From Phytoseiulus persimilis (taxonomy: Eukaryota; Arthropoda; Arachnida; Mesostigmata; Phytoseiidae), in contig CM075101.1 in the NCBI GenBank assembly GCA_037576195.1, positions 34,596,001 to 34,660,000 of the forward strand: 64,000 nucleotides of DNA, read 5' to 3'. This document shows, piece after piece, positions 46,901 through 59,059 of the stretch. Numbering within the stretch: the first letter of the stretch is position 1; each line of letters opens with the position of its first letter. The notes below the pieces were generated by a model. It had not been told where the DNA came from and searched no databases. It worked only from the letters and a program-made list of their open reading frames with translations. The position numbers were made by a program, and so were the translations under genes.

Positions 46901-49900
46901 GAGCATCTCTCGGAAAAGAAGGGGAACCCGGTCCATCTATAAATAATTCATTGGGTCAGCCGTCCGTTGAAAGTGCCGACGATTCAGAAGGTGAAGTGAT
47001 TCTTTTGGGAAAATAACCTGATTGCCAATCGGAAGCTTAGATCTTCTGGTTCTGTAGTTGGTATGGGTGATTGGACGGAGCGACGAGGACCAACAGAAAT
47101 ATTGATGGATGGCCTCGTCGACGGCGGTTTGGGTCACGTTTTTATTGTCGTCATGAAAGTGCCGAGCTGTAAGTGGCGCAACTGCAGTGTCGCTTACCAA
47201 CTCTACCAGCGGAGGCTTCGGCAGTTTAGTCGGACACGGAGCTGCCCCTGCTTTATGTTATAAACTGAATATATGAACTCCTCGTTTTCCCAAAATTCGA
47301 TTCGCAAATGCTTACCCAGCGAATGGTTCGTCGGGAGCAGTAAGCGTGGTTCGTAAATTAAGTTTTTTGTCTTTACCGAGCAGCATCATGCACGGAAGTG
47401 GGTTTGTCAACAATGTAAGCAAGTTCTTCCTTCGAACAAAGCCTTCCGCACACACGCCTTCGACTACTGCGACGATAGCCGTTTGTGAGAACCAGGTAGG
47501 CAAAGCGAGAAAGGCGGAGGACAAGGGAGCAGCATCTGCTATTCGACGGCCGACTGTTGCCTTGCGATAAATCCTTTTTCCCAGTCCTCTTGGCGTCTAC
47601 GCTCCGCAGCTCTGGTTGTGGGCGAACAAGCTCCCGGGTTCTAACGGAGCGGGAAAACAGCGGGCCAACGGACAGGCGCGAGTTCGGGTCGACACCCGTG
47701 TTGAACCAGCCGATGTCTAATTTGGAGACGCGTCGGCCTCCGAGACCCAATTCTTCTCAGGCGCTTCTCCTCTCCCCAGCTCGAGCTGTCCCGAGTCCTC
47801 CCGTTTGTTCGGCAACAACCGCGACGAGATCCTCCCCCCTTCCTTGAAGTAATGGTACAATATCTACAACAGGGGCAGCATCAACGACGACTCTATTATG
47901 CGACTCGCTCTTGGAAGAGTCGTTCCCGGAGCTAAGCTCCGCCGATACCGCTCGGTGTGAAACAGAAGAGGACGGCCGAGTCGGGAAATGCGGCGCTCCG
48001 GCGATACAGGAAGACAGAGGAGTGCGAAACAGAATGCAAAACAATGATCCCAGTGCCCCGAGCACCGCGGGACCGGGATCTTCGAGTTGAGCACAAAAAG
48101 CTCGGCGGAGGGAATGTTGCGCGTCGCTACAAAAAGAGTATCAGTCGAAACCTCCGACGAAACTTCCTGCTCGAGACGTAAGCCGGGCGACTCTGTCAAT
48201 CATTTGTCGAACGAAATCTCCGCCGCTAAATTGCAGAGTCTCGACGAACGCCATGAAGAATCTTCCGGGCCCACAGGCGAGGGGAATTGTTTCGGCACCC
48301 AAATGGCCAAGCGGTCATTTATGAAGAGCGCTCCCCGATTCTTGCTGGGCTTGCGTCCCGGGCTGAGCTCCATCCGGAACTTCTGAGCAGACCGAGCGAA
48401 CTCCGAAGGCTCCACGAGTTGCCTCAAGAGTTGAATGAGGACGCGGGAAACTGTCGCGCTCGAGATTGATGCCGCCGCCGCCGCCGACAGCACCTCCGCC
48501 TCCGAGGCTAGGAGCAAAAGCATCTGAAATTGGATTCACATTTTGCTACGACGCTCTCCCGCGGCTGCATCTGATGAAAAGCACACACGGAAACATCCTC
48601 TTCTCCCCATTCGCTCGCAACCAGAGACTCGCAGAGGCGTTCACGGCGAGTTTTCAAAAGGACTCGCGAGCCTCTCTGCTACGACTCGGAGTCATGACAT
48701 GCCTCCAGAACTGCCGCTACCGTTCTCCCGTCGATGCCGCAGAACTTCGCCGATGGATGAAATATTGTCCCACAGGAAATGGCGCAGGCCAACGTCGAAG
48801 ATGCTGTCTCTCTTCTGTCGCGCGTGTCGTGGTTTTCATGACGTGTCTCCCTTATCTAGCCTTCCATGAGAGACCTGGGAGATGATTCCGCGCTATCTCG
48901 AGGTGACGCGCGCCCATATTGAAAGGGTGCGTCCGCAGAGACAGATGAGGAGAGATCTGTGGGCGGAGGTGAGGCCTCACTCGAGTCCCTGACCTGATCG
49001 AATCGAGACAGCCCCAAGTTTTTGAGGTTCATCGAGTCGGAGTGTTGTCTCTCGGGAGTATTCATCGGAGGTTTCGGCGGGCACGCACAGCAACGATTCC
49101 TGGCGAAAGTCTGCCGCTGCATGGAGGCTTTGTAAAGCACAGCGAGTCGATTTGCAATTCGAAATTGGGATGAACAACAAGCGAAGGGCCGCGGTAGCGA
49201 GCAACCTACAGAGTTGAGTGCAGATGCGACGCTACGGCGAGTAATCAGGAAGGAAGGAAGTGAGCGAGCGAGCGAGGAAGACGGAACTCATGATGAATTG
49301 TGTTTCTATCGTGCAGGAAGGAAGCGGCTCGCGTCCTGTGGAATTCCTTAAAGCGATGTCAGCCACCGCGCAGCCTCTGGTGATCGAAGACCAGAACCCG
49401 CTCTGAACGAAGACAATGCCTCCGGAATTAGGAAGATTCGCCAACCATTGACGAGTCAGGACAGAGCACGAGCCCGCAAGCTTCAGGCAACAGTGACCTT
49501 CGGGGGTGAGTTCAGGACGGCGGTGAGATCGAGGTAGCAAAGGGTGACAGAGTGCCAAAACTGTGAACAAAACTTCACAGAGCCTAGCGGTGGGAACTCT
49601 GATTCATGGCTGCCATATTGATATCCCGAGCTCCGATTGGTTCCAACAGTTCCAGAGTGAACTCCAAGCGGTTCCCCGTCGGGAAGGTCGTCTCTGTGCC
49701 TCGACGCGAATTTCACAGGACAACGCCGAGGCTCGAACGGGAGACTTTTTGTCACTGAGTTTCTTCGGGGAACTTCGCTGGCCCCGGGATCTCCATTCGT
49801 GAGGGGTGAATTCAACCTGTTTCGCCAGCTCGATTCACTCGGGATCGACCGAGTTCAGCGACTCGACCTGTGCGGATCTCGACTGGTCTGAAATGCAGTG

Positions 49901-51185
49901 ACCATGCTGTCAGGGCGGCGGATTGGACGGTTGGCTGCCCGCCCGGTCGAGCGGTTGCTTGGTCATTATCGCCGACACAATCGCTACACCATCTGGTCTG
50001 GCGGAGGCTTTTGACTGTTCTCAGAGTCGTGACATCTGTCCTGGAGGCTTTGGTCAAACACTTCGACGTTTCTGGAATGACCAGTGAGGTCAACAAAGCC
50101 TTTTGTAACCGCAGCGCTGCCGCGAGGTCGCTTGATGACCCCTCGAGCCAAATTGCTTTGAAGTCCAGTGCCGGCCTCGCGGCCAACCTGGCTCCCGGCC
50201 AACGAACATCCACCGAATACCTCTCTTCGCGACGACGACGAACAAACGACTGCGGCTATCGCAGCCTTCCACAGATCACGGGGGAAATATCAAGCCGACG
50301 CGAGCCGAACTGCAACTTTGTCTTCCGCGGTCGGATCGTACATCCGGAAGTGGACGACGGAATTTGTGCCCAAGTCCAGAGAATGAAACCAGGGCGCGCA
50401 CCGCATATCATCGGACGACCGCATGGGGTTTCACGCAGGGGAACCGAGTGTTTTATCCCTTCGGTCATTTGCGAATATCTCGAACAGAGAGATTTGGAAC
50501 GATCGGAACCCATGAACCGGTGACGTAATTTGGGCTCGCGAGAGCCCGTCAGATCGAGGGGCAAACCCCGAAGAGAGCGATCGATCGGATCTCGATGCTT
50601 GCGCTACGAAGACGGATAGTTGAAAGTTCCCCCTTCTTCGCTCGAAGTCGATCAAGGCGATGACCGGTGCGATGCGACCGGGTTCAGGCCTCACCTTCGC
50701 ATGGTCGCGATGGCCCGCCGTGTCCATCGCGGGCCCGCCACATTTTCACCCGTCGCACTGCAGCGTTTCTCAAAGCTTCAGTCAATAATTCATGTTGCGT
50801 TCCGAAACTTGCAAACACGGAGGTTGCGTTGGAGAAGCGCGCGCGTAACAACGGTTGTGAATCAAAACGAGGCTTGCGCCTCCCACGAACGAGCAACCAG
50901 TCGCTGGGGTGTTCGTCATCGAGCGGAGAACAGGGCTGGCAAGTATGAACTGGCTGAGTTTCACGGAAGCACCTTCCTGCGTTCCGGGATGAGACGCTGC
51001 TGTCGCCGCCGGGACAGAGGATGGGAGACCGGAAAGATGCGCGAACGCAAACGAACGTTTCATTCAGCTCGGACTGGGTCATCTGCATGCCCTCTCTTTC
51101 CCCCACCGACCCCGTCGCTCCCTCGGGAGGTTAAGCCCATGGCTCAATATCAGAGAGGCGGGTGACGCCAAAGCCGGGCAAATAA

Positions 51186-51201
51186 CGCGCGCGCGCGCGC
51201 G
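51186..51201. repeat. (CG)8 run
   Basis: Sixteen alternating C and G bases. Such a run is rare in methylated genomes, so its survival hints at little CpG methylation here. Confidence 0.95.
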
Positions 51202-54200
51202 GGGAAGAATGCGGCCGCGCTTTTGTGGGCCGTTATGGCGCATCGTCGTCTAATGAGCGCTCCTCCGACCCTGAGAAGAAGAATTTCGCCGGAAGACGAA
51301 CCGGAAGGAGAACGGACGCCCTCCGAGCAGAGAAAGCTTCGTCGCGGACTCAGCGTTCAGAAACACTTTCGAGTTGCCCTGTTGCCGGACGGGAAAACAT
51401 AAACAGCATGGGACTTTCTCCGTTCGCTTTCTTCAATCCCAGAGGAGCGCGCGTTTGTTCTCTCAATTTCAATGAAAAAAACACGAGTGTGCTCCTGAGG
51501 CTGGATGGAACTGTCTATGAAGCATGCGCTGCGGATTGGAGCTGGCGAAGATTCCTGAGAGATCAGGTTCTCGAGGTTGATTGCCGTCGAGGCTCTTGTG
51601 GTTGATGGCTTCTCCCGAAGTCTGAGTTCGGTTCTTGACGTACATTCATGCAGATAATGCGATGCTCCGTGTCATGCACGATGCCCGCGGTGTGCAGTCA
51701 TCGCGAGTTTTTGCATGACAGAGCGAGCGTCGGCCGCGACAGTTTCCTGCAGAGTCCACAGTCTACGCCGATGCGGACAACCTCTCCCAGAGCCTGGAGT
51801 CAAGCTTGGACACAGGCCGGGACTCGTTTCGGTTCTCCTGTGGAACTAACCGCTCGCTGAAAACCTGATTCTCGTTGGGAAACTTTCGTCGTTCCCAACC
51901 CATCGGTCGGTACCACCCACGAAATTTTCTCGCAGGTTTTCGCAACGAGAGTTCGCGGGCCTGGATGGCTTCCAGGGGATTCCGCCTGTCTTATCTGTAG
52001 GTTCATGTCCTTCATTCAGATGATACCTGTAAGTTTCGAAGACCAACTTTGTGAGTGTATAACACAGCGGCAAAGTCATACCCACTACCCGACATGGCTC
52101 GGTGGTTCGCGTGCCCGGTGCTCGATTCTGTTGAGGTCGTAAGTCTAACTGATCTCCGCGGCATGAGCCTGTTGGGAAGTGACCGAACTTTATCAGAATT
52201 AAATATTGGCGTGAGCTTCTTTGTGGTAAATCAGAATGACGTGTCACTTCAAAAGGTGCGTCAGATCCTCCGCGCATTTTTCGTTGAACAGTTCTGAGTC
52301 TATATCCCCCCATGCTCTCCAGGAGTATCATGGGAACGTCGTTCTCGAACGTCTCCCCCGGAACCGTCCCAAAAATATGATGCGAAAACCCCGTTCCAGA
52401 AGTATCTCGAAGCCTTGGGGTAACTCATGGGTCGGTCCGATGACACTCCCAGGAGCCTGGATTCTTTTCAAGGATCCCCCTCACAACAAGCCGCAATATC
52501 ATGCCAGATGGATCGATCGAGTGAAAGTTCATCGAGGTCGATCACACAAACATACAGACAGAAAAACAGGACGATGGTTTTTGGGAGCACAGATGAGGCC
52601 AATAACCGTTCGAGAGAAGGGAAGTTGGAGGGGCTGAGTGTCCTTCCCCGAAATCCTTTGGAACATGCTGCAAGTCTCATGCCGGTTCGATGAATGGTTT
52701 GGAAATTCATCGAGGTCTATCAGAAATAAATCTGGTATACACAAACAGAACGTTTGTGTATATATTCCGTTTTTCATACTCATGGGTTTGCCATGAATGA
52801 AAAGAAACACAATCGACGTCACCAACACTGCCGCCGCGGCTGGATCGAAGATGACAGTAGGAAGAGAGAACGATTACGGGGGCTAACAGGCTCCCGAGCT
52901 ATTTCTTCTTCCTCTTCGATTCCACAGCGAGTCCAACCAGTTCTCGATTGAGTGATTGGCATGTTATCGACTTCGTTCATTGCGGATTCCACGCTGTCAT
53001 CTATCCATCTTCCCATTCGGCTCCCAGTCTACTCACCGCCGTCTCTTATATTTCGGGCCTCCCGGGAACTGCTGGCTGGCTGGCGTCTCTCCGCCGTTGA
53101 CGTTGAATAATTCAAAATCCTCCACGGGGTTCGGGCCTCACTGGCGTCCCCGACCGACGGCGCGGAAAGGTAGTCGATTGTGTTTCACAAAACGCAGGCG
53201 TCGATTCGGCGTGAATTCGAACAGGCTTTCCTCATCCTTTTTTTTGGGACTGGCTCCGACGAACGCCACAGGTCTTCGATGCAGGAGCGGCGGACTGTTT
53301 GTTGCAGCTGACCCTGTCCCCACTTCTGTCGAGTCGGTCCTGGGGGTCGGTCGACGGGCGAGCCGAGTCGGAATCCGATCGATACGCAGACTACTACGGA
53401 GATTAGCTCGAGGGATTACGGCTACTTTCTTCCGCACTCGCACGAGCGGAGACCCGAGCGGGTGGACGTACAGAAAACCGGCACGCCGACTTGAAGGCAC
53501 GATGGGATGGAGTGGATCGGCGGGTCGTCGCCGTCGTTTTCTGCTTCGACATCCCCATCGGCGGCGTCTCTCCCTCCCGTCGCCTTTCGTCGTCCGTGTC
53601 GGATATCCGCTTCGTTAGCACAGAGACACCCGTGCGTCCTCTCTTCGCACGCGAGAGGAAGACCCAAGAGGAAAGTCGGCAGAAAACGAAGCCAGCTCGC
53701 CCCCCAACGGACTGCACGTCACTCATTTAGAAAATGTACAGAACCATCCAGTACGGCTGCTGTTGACCCGAGCTCGCTCACGGTGGCCCCCACATCCCCT
53801 GGAGGGAATTCACGGAATGGAATCTCTAATGATCGGCGGCGCACAGGGAAAGAGAAGGGGAGGGCGGGGTTCTGCGCCAGCCTCCGAAGTATTCTATTCG
53901 GAACCCAACGCGCGCCACAAAGGATTTCGGATGGGGAAACTTTCCAATAAATGGGGGTCTGAGAGCCGGACTCAGACGCTGACCTTCGTGGTAGAATAGC
54001 GGAGAATCGAAAGCTGGGGAGGGACTCGACAGATTCCGAGGGCTAATATGGATTTCATCGTCGTAGTCAGTGACCCGAGTTTCTGTAGAGCTCACTTTTA
54101 CGAATCGACCTTGCCTAGGGATCGCCGACGACTGTTGCTCGCCCCACTGGTCACCTGAGGAAAAACGAGAGTCACGGTTGGGAAAAACGTCACCGACCCG

Positions 54201-54493
54201 CTCGCCCTCAGTGGCCTCGTCGGAGGAAGCGCTCGGCCGCCAGTCAGCCGGTTCTGTTCCTTCAGTCGAGTGAGCGTAATTGAGTTATCCAGACCTAAGC
54301 TTTGCTTCGCCGTTCGTCGGTTTTTTTCTCTCGAGACTGCTCCTCGCTATCTCTCCTTAGTTCTTCTTATACCGGTTCCTATCTTGCTCTATGAGTTTTC
54401 GTCGGATTCCGAGGAGCCGGGTCGCGTCGGTCGGTCGGCCGGTCGGTCATCTGACAAGAGAATCCTGTCTTTGTAATCGACAGCTGAAATGAA

Positions 54494-55152
54494 CTAATTC
54501 GCCCGATGGCCAAAGTCTCGTGGGGGCCTAGTCGGCCTCACGAGCGCCACACTTCCCTTCACAGCTCCAGGTTTCCTGATGATTGGTGTATGCTCGACGC
54601 CGCAGATATCAATTAACCTCTGCTCTGAGATTCTGAACAATAAAGAAGATCGAAATTCTCCAGCGTCATCATTGACGGCGTTGAACGAGTGCAATGAGCG
54701 GCTAAAGAGACCCATTCTGCAAGTTCTGCCGGCAGGTAAACTTTCCACCATATTGGTTGATTTTTTCTCTCGTCCTCCGTGTCGCTCATGAGCCGTACAG
54801 TTCGAATCATTGAAGCGGCCCTTGATGCCCAGCTTATGGATTCCGTTGGTTTCCAGTGTTAGTGACTCGTTTCCCAGATTCAGTTCGTTTATATATTCGA
54901 CAACGAGGGCGGCACAGGAGCACGGTCCTGGCGTGCCCTGCAGGTTCATGTTGGAAATGGGTAACGACGCTGTCCAAGGATTGAAAGCATTAACGTCGAT
55001 CGGCTCCAGTCTCTGCCGAACGACACGGTGGGTCGTGTCAGAGTCGACTCGATCGAACTCAGTCGATTTCTCGTGGAACTCGCGCATCAGCCGATCCTTC
55101 GTTGAAGAGGCCTCGCCTCTGATAATCGACACTAAGAGACATCCGCACTCTT
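54494..55152 (-). CDS. Unrecognised candidate exon with coding-like codon use
   Basis: A good acceptor (gattttccacag) precedes about 218 codons open to a TAG ending at 54494. The first 130 codons favour C- or G-ending codons much as the neuroligin exons do. I see segments such as CGCLLVSIIRGEASS, RLEPIDVNAFNPW, MNLQGTPGPCSCAALVVEY and LTLETNGIHKLGIKG, but no family I know. It could be the last exon of an unknown minus-strand gene. An upstream minus frame at 55318-55704 might belong to the same transcript, but I could not connect them by splice phase. Confidence 0.35.
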
Positions 55153-55704
55153 CTGTGGAAAATCGGTCATAAGGTTAAGGTGCAATGGGAGATTCTTCTC
55201 CTACGTGTGCGTGCTGAATAAGTGCGTGCGTTCCTTTTCCCATTGAGCCTGGCCTAGTTAGAACCATTATAATCAACCCGTCATAAGCAACAGTGATCAT
55301 CTGTAGAGTACGCGGCATTATTTCCGATGATTTTTCGGTCTTCTAACCACAGATCGTCTCCCAGTCAGAATGATCCATGGCAATGTGGTTGAGCTCGACT
55401 CGTGAAAGAATAATCTTAGACATGATACTTCCTTGAAAGGTTGTGACATTCCCTCGTTCTTGATATAGTCATGGTGGACTGCGAGAACTTGTGGGAATAG
55501 ATAGAGTAAGTTAATGGGTCTTCTGCCACCCAATATGCTCGCTTTGAGCGACCGAGCCTCTTGAATGTTCGACAAAAGCAAAGGCCTCCAATGCATCAGA
55601 AAAAAGCTCATGATTTGGAGCAGATGCGGCCCACAAAAAGAGTCCGGGAAGTGGTGAGTGCACCCAGTTGACGAATCATGGCGAATGGATTCTTGATGTG
55701 ACAT

Positions 55705-57344
55705 TCATTTGTTTCATGAACGGGCGCTGATAATCAGAGAACGAGTAGCAGTATTTCTTCAAGGCTACGGATTTTTCACTGTTTCCACCCACGACACGTT
55801 TATTCTCTTCCAGCCAGACCCGGGTCAAATCGCTTCACGAGCTTCCGGCTTCCCTTTCCGCCCCACTGAAACTCCGACTTGTGGTCGGGCGCACCCTACT
55901 GGCTCCGAAAGAAAATTCGAATCTCTATCACAGGATCAAGACGGGCTCGTTCGAACTCGACAACCTCGTTGTGCCCTAAGATGTTGTCTCATTTTCGCTC
56001 TGAAGTTCACAAGCCCGCGATTGGCATCAAAGCCGGAAACTCGGTCAGTCCAGGAAATTGCTCAACGTTTTTGTGGCGCCCGAAGTTCGCCCGAACTTGC
56101 GTCTCACCCGATACCCGATCTTGGAATGGCCGGGGTACTCTTCTTCCTTTCAGTAAAACGATAACCCGCTTGTGTCACCGGGTTGCTGAAGAACACAGGT
56201 CGCCATGTGATAGTGTGGGATTGCTTGACCATGCTCAAAATCGACCCTCATGAAAGTGTTCCGTCAATAAGAACTCAACCACGATTGGATTCGCTACCTT
56301 GCGATGCAGCCGGAAAGTAACCGGTTCAACATAATCGAAGTTCCAGAAAATGCCATCCATGCCGACGCACTATCCGAGTGCACCCTGGTCCAAATAGAGA
56401 CGCTCTCACGTTAAGAGGACGTTCGAAAAATGTTCGGACAATCACAGGATTCACGGGTCGGGCATGGAGTCACGAACCCGCGCTGATGTAGCAACTCAAG
56501 TGGATGAGGGACGACAACATGGAGTCCTATGGCCCGCCTGACACGATCTGCCGACTGTTACATTTCCGTCCGCGCCGGCATGGTTGATACGATGTCATCA
56601 TCGAATATGACGAGCTACGAACGTTGGTTCAACATGGGGCGAGCCTTCCTACCAGATTGGCATGCTGCCTTGAGAAGGGGATTCTCTCGTGTTATCAAGC
56701 CAGAATTCCACTTTTTAGATTCACAGCACCCGCCAGTCCCCCAAGCGCCGCGGCTTCCCGGCGAATCTCCGTTCAGCTATCAGAAAAAGGAAGAGCGTTC
56801 AAGATCGGCATTTTTTTCTTCCATCGATGGAATAATCGATCCATCGCCACCTCGGTCCCCGGGGCCCCGCCACGGACAGGAAGCCTCCAATCATGAACCG
56901 TCGTTATCGCGGCACGCCGTGAGCTCAGAAATCCTACTGTCTCATGCTGATAAGCTTCGCGGCCGCAAGTCAGACAGAAAGCGAAGGACGAAAAGCATGT
57001 GACATGATCTAGCCGAGTGACCCCACTCACGGAATGGACAGCGGAAAAACTGCATCGTGTTTCGTGCAGTTATCGGTCACTCGGATCAGCTCCGTGAACG
57101 ATGAATACAATTGGACTTTGCAGTTTCCAGGCTCACGTTACTTCATCGGTATCACGCAAGGGTCTGATTCTGTTAGTTTCCTCCGCCAGGTTTAATGTTC
57201 GCGGGAACCGGGCCCACGACGATTCTCATTCGTCAAATACAAAACCAACGGCCTGTCTCACGTCCCTGCCCACGGCTATCCTCATCCTTACTATCTATAA
57301 TCGGCTTGGTCTGTTAGTTTGTCCGCACTCCTTCTAGAATACAT
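55705..57344. other. No recognised gene
   Basis: Plus-strand frames at 55709-56164, 55879-56253 and 56529-57002 reach 124-157 codons without a recognisable motif. The first two overlap in different frames, so at most one could be real. Confidence 0.4.
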
Positions 57345-57437
57345 GAGGGTGATTCCGGGACCAATCTGACAATACTTTTTCGAGTCCCATACTTTCTGTA
57401 CTCTGAGGAGGCGATTGCGGAGTCCATCCGACCATGA
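57345..57437. repeat. 45-bp minisatellite remnant, locus 3
   Basis: Two degenerate units (GTGATTCCGGGACCAATCTGAC... and GGCGATTGCGGAGTCCATCCGACC) in the same orientation as locus 2a. No terminal structures are seen around them. Confidence 0.55.
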
Positions 57438-58239
57438 CAACATGTACCAATCAAGCGAATTAGGAGATAGTTTCGGGAATGATGTTAACCCAATGGAGAA
57501 ACAGAAAAGTGTCTCCATGCCAGAAACGACAGTCCGACCGCGCGAAGCGCGGCCGACTTCACTCGGCCAGAGCCCGGCTGGTTCTTCACAAAACGCTTTA
57601 TGTTGTACTCCATCGGCTCGGTCAGTGTCAGATGCTTCAAGCTTGTGCCTCCAAAGTGTTCTAGGAATGATCATTTGGATGCTTTCTCCTCACTGACACT
57701 TCGCGGGAGCGGCCATCAATTTGTCGAAATCAACCGGAGCCGCTTCAAGGAGCATGGACTAAACGAGTGAGCAACGGGAACTGATCCATTTGGTTTGAAG
57801 CGAGAGTTCGCCCGAGCTGGATCGGCGATCATCGGTTCAGTTGATTGAAACGACCTCGGAAGCTATGATGATACACAGCTCCCTCAGGAAGCATCGGAAC
57901 ACATGTTCATCCGATGGGATATCTTCCGCGAGGATCAACAAAATATTGAAGCTGAAATAGAGGAACGCTCTCGCGCACGGACCCACATCTTGGTACCATC
58001 TAGAAGAGCGTAAAGGGCCTCAGAAGCTTCTCTACATACCTGCGGGCTGCGAGTTGACGAAAGATCGTTCCTCCAACCAGCTGGAACTTGATGAGCTCCT
58101 CGAATCGTTCCTATCGGCATGCAATCTGAGGCGAGCTGTGTAGCTTTGATCCAAAACGCGATGGAGCGGCAACGAAAGTGGCTGCGATTGGCCTTCCGAC
58201 CCAGTCGTATGCTCATCAGGACGGAGCCGCAATAATTTA

Positions 58240-58660
58240 CATTCTTCTCACATTAGAAGGAGGGCTGGCTCAATTTCGACGCAGCAATCGCGAGTTTCAA
58301 GGCCCGTGTAGAGTATGCCATCGAGTGCATCGGCGATGGAGCATGCTACTCGCCATGCTAATCTCGATTTGGACGTACCCTGCACATCCAGTTCTCTTGG
58401 AGCGTAGCAACTCCAGGAACCAAATGACACCACGGTAACACAACGATGCCTGTCGCAGTCATAACAGCTCGCGAGAGCATTTGGTGGCCACTGATGGGTG
58501 TCCAGCATCAGAAGAGTCGGAGAGCTGGTTGTTTTGGGAAACTCTGTGTACATTATCGCGTGGAGCAATGACGAGCCTGAGCAACAGCCAGAAGCTCGGG
58601 ATGGCTGACCTTCAGGGGCTGTTCCTATCTCCATTGCAAGACTCTGTTGGCTCATGCTTC
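58240..58660 (-). pseudogene. Decayed pogo/Tigger-type DDE transposase fragment
   Basis: On the minus strand SPTLLMLDTH matches the pogo/Tigger block around the second catalytic Asp (P-V-L-L-x-L-D-x-H). About 36 residues later VTVVSF...LDV resembles the block that normally reads V-x-L-x-x-PP-x-x-x-H-x-LQPLDV. The PPH and LQP residues are lost, and I can follow no intact catalytic domain on either side, so this is a relic. No terminal repeats were found. Confidence 0.4.
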
Positions 58661-58693
58661 ATGCGGTCGGTCGCAGCCCAGGTCAGACTCGAT

Positions 58694-59059
58694 TCATGCA
58701 AACGTTTGAGCGGCAAGCGAGGAATGAACGAGCTCTCGATTTGCGTGCGCTGCGCTCCGGAGTCCTTTATATATGTATGAGCATGCAGTGATTTCGACGG
58801 TCCCCGCAATGATCTCGTCCCATCCATTCCCACCGATCCCTCTCTTCGAGTTCGTCCGAAATTCGCACTCGAGAGGAAAGGCTTCTACGAAGGAAACGCG
58901 ATCGCACACGATCTGGAATCCATCCCCTCCCGTGCTCTTCGCCCTCATCACAAGTTCGCCCGTTCCGTCGACGAGCCGCGAATCTGCATCACGGGCGAGG
59001 AGGCCATTGATAGAGCAGAGCCCAAATCGTGTCACACTCCCCGGGCGGCTTTGCGAAGA
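58694..59059 (-). CDS. Unrecognised candidate exon beside the pogo relic
   Basis: About 120 open codons on the minus strand with C/G-rich third positions. Blocks such as GLLARDADSRLVDGTGELV, GFQIVCDRVSFVEAFPLEC and GIGGNGWDEIIAG read like an alternating beta-strand protein. No ATG lies at the start; an acceptor-like cgcaaag precedes it. I recognise no family. It may be an exon, or captured sequence next to the decayed transposase. Confidence 0.25.
   Translation of the reverse strand, partial: SSQSRPGSVTRFGLCSINGLLARDADSRLVDGTGELVMRAKSTGGDGFQIVCDRVSFVEAFPLECEFRTNSKRGIGGNGWDEIIAGTVEITACSYIYKGLRSAAHANRELVHSSLAAQTFA

Larger units (their letters stand above)
43258..54493. other. No recognised gene
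   Basis: Many short frames, several proline- or glycine-rich from CCG-type sequence (48460-48520). Minus-strand frames around 47860-49140 have some coding flavour but compete with one another in overlapping frames, so none is chosen. C12 and (CG)8 runs lie here. Confidence 0.4.

Noticed and set aside
47757..49140. Several minus-strand frames, one starting with a Leu-rich leader-like stretch, considered as a secreted-peptide gene
   Set aside because: Three overlapping frames are equally open, no cleavage or Cys pattern is convincing, and no splice path joins them uniquely.
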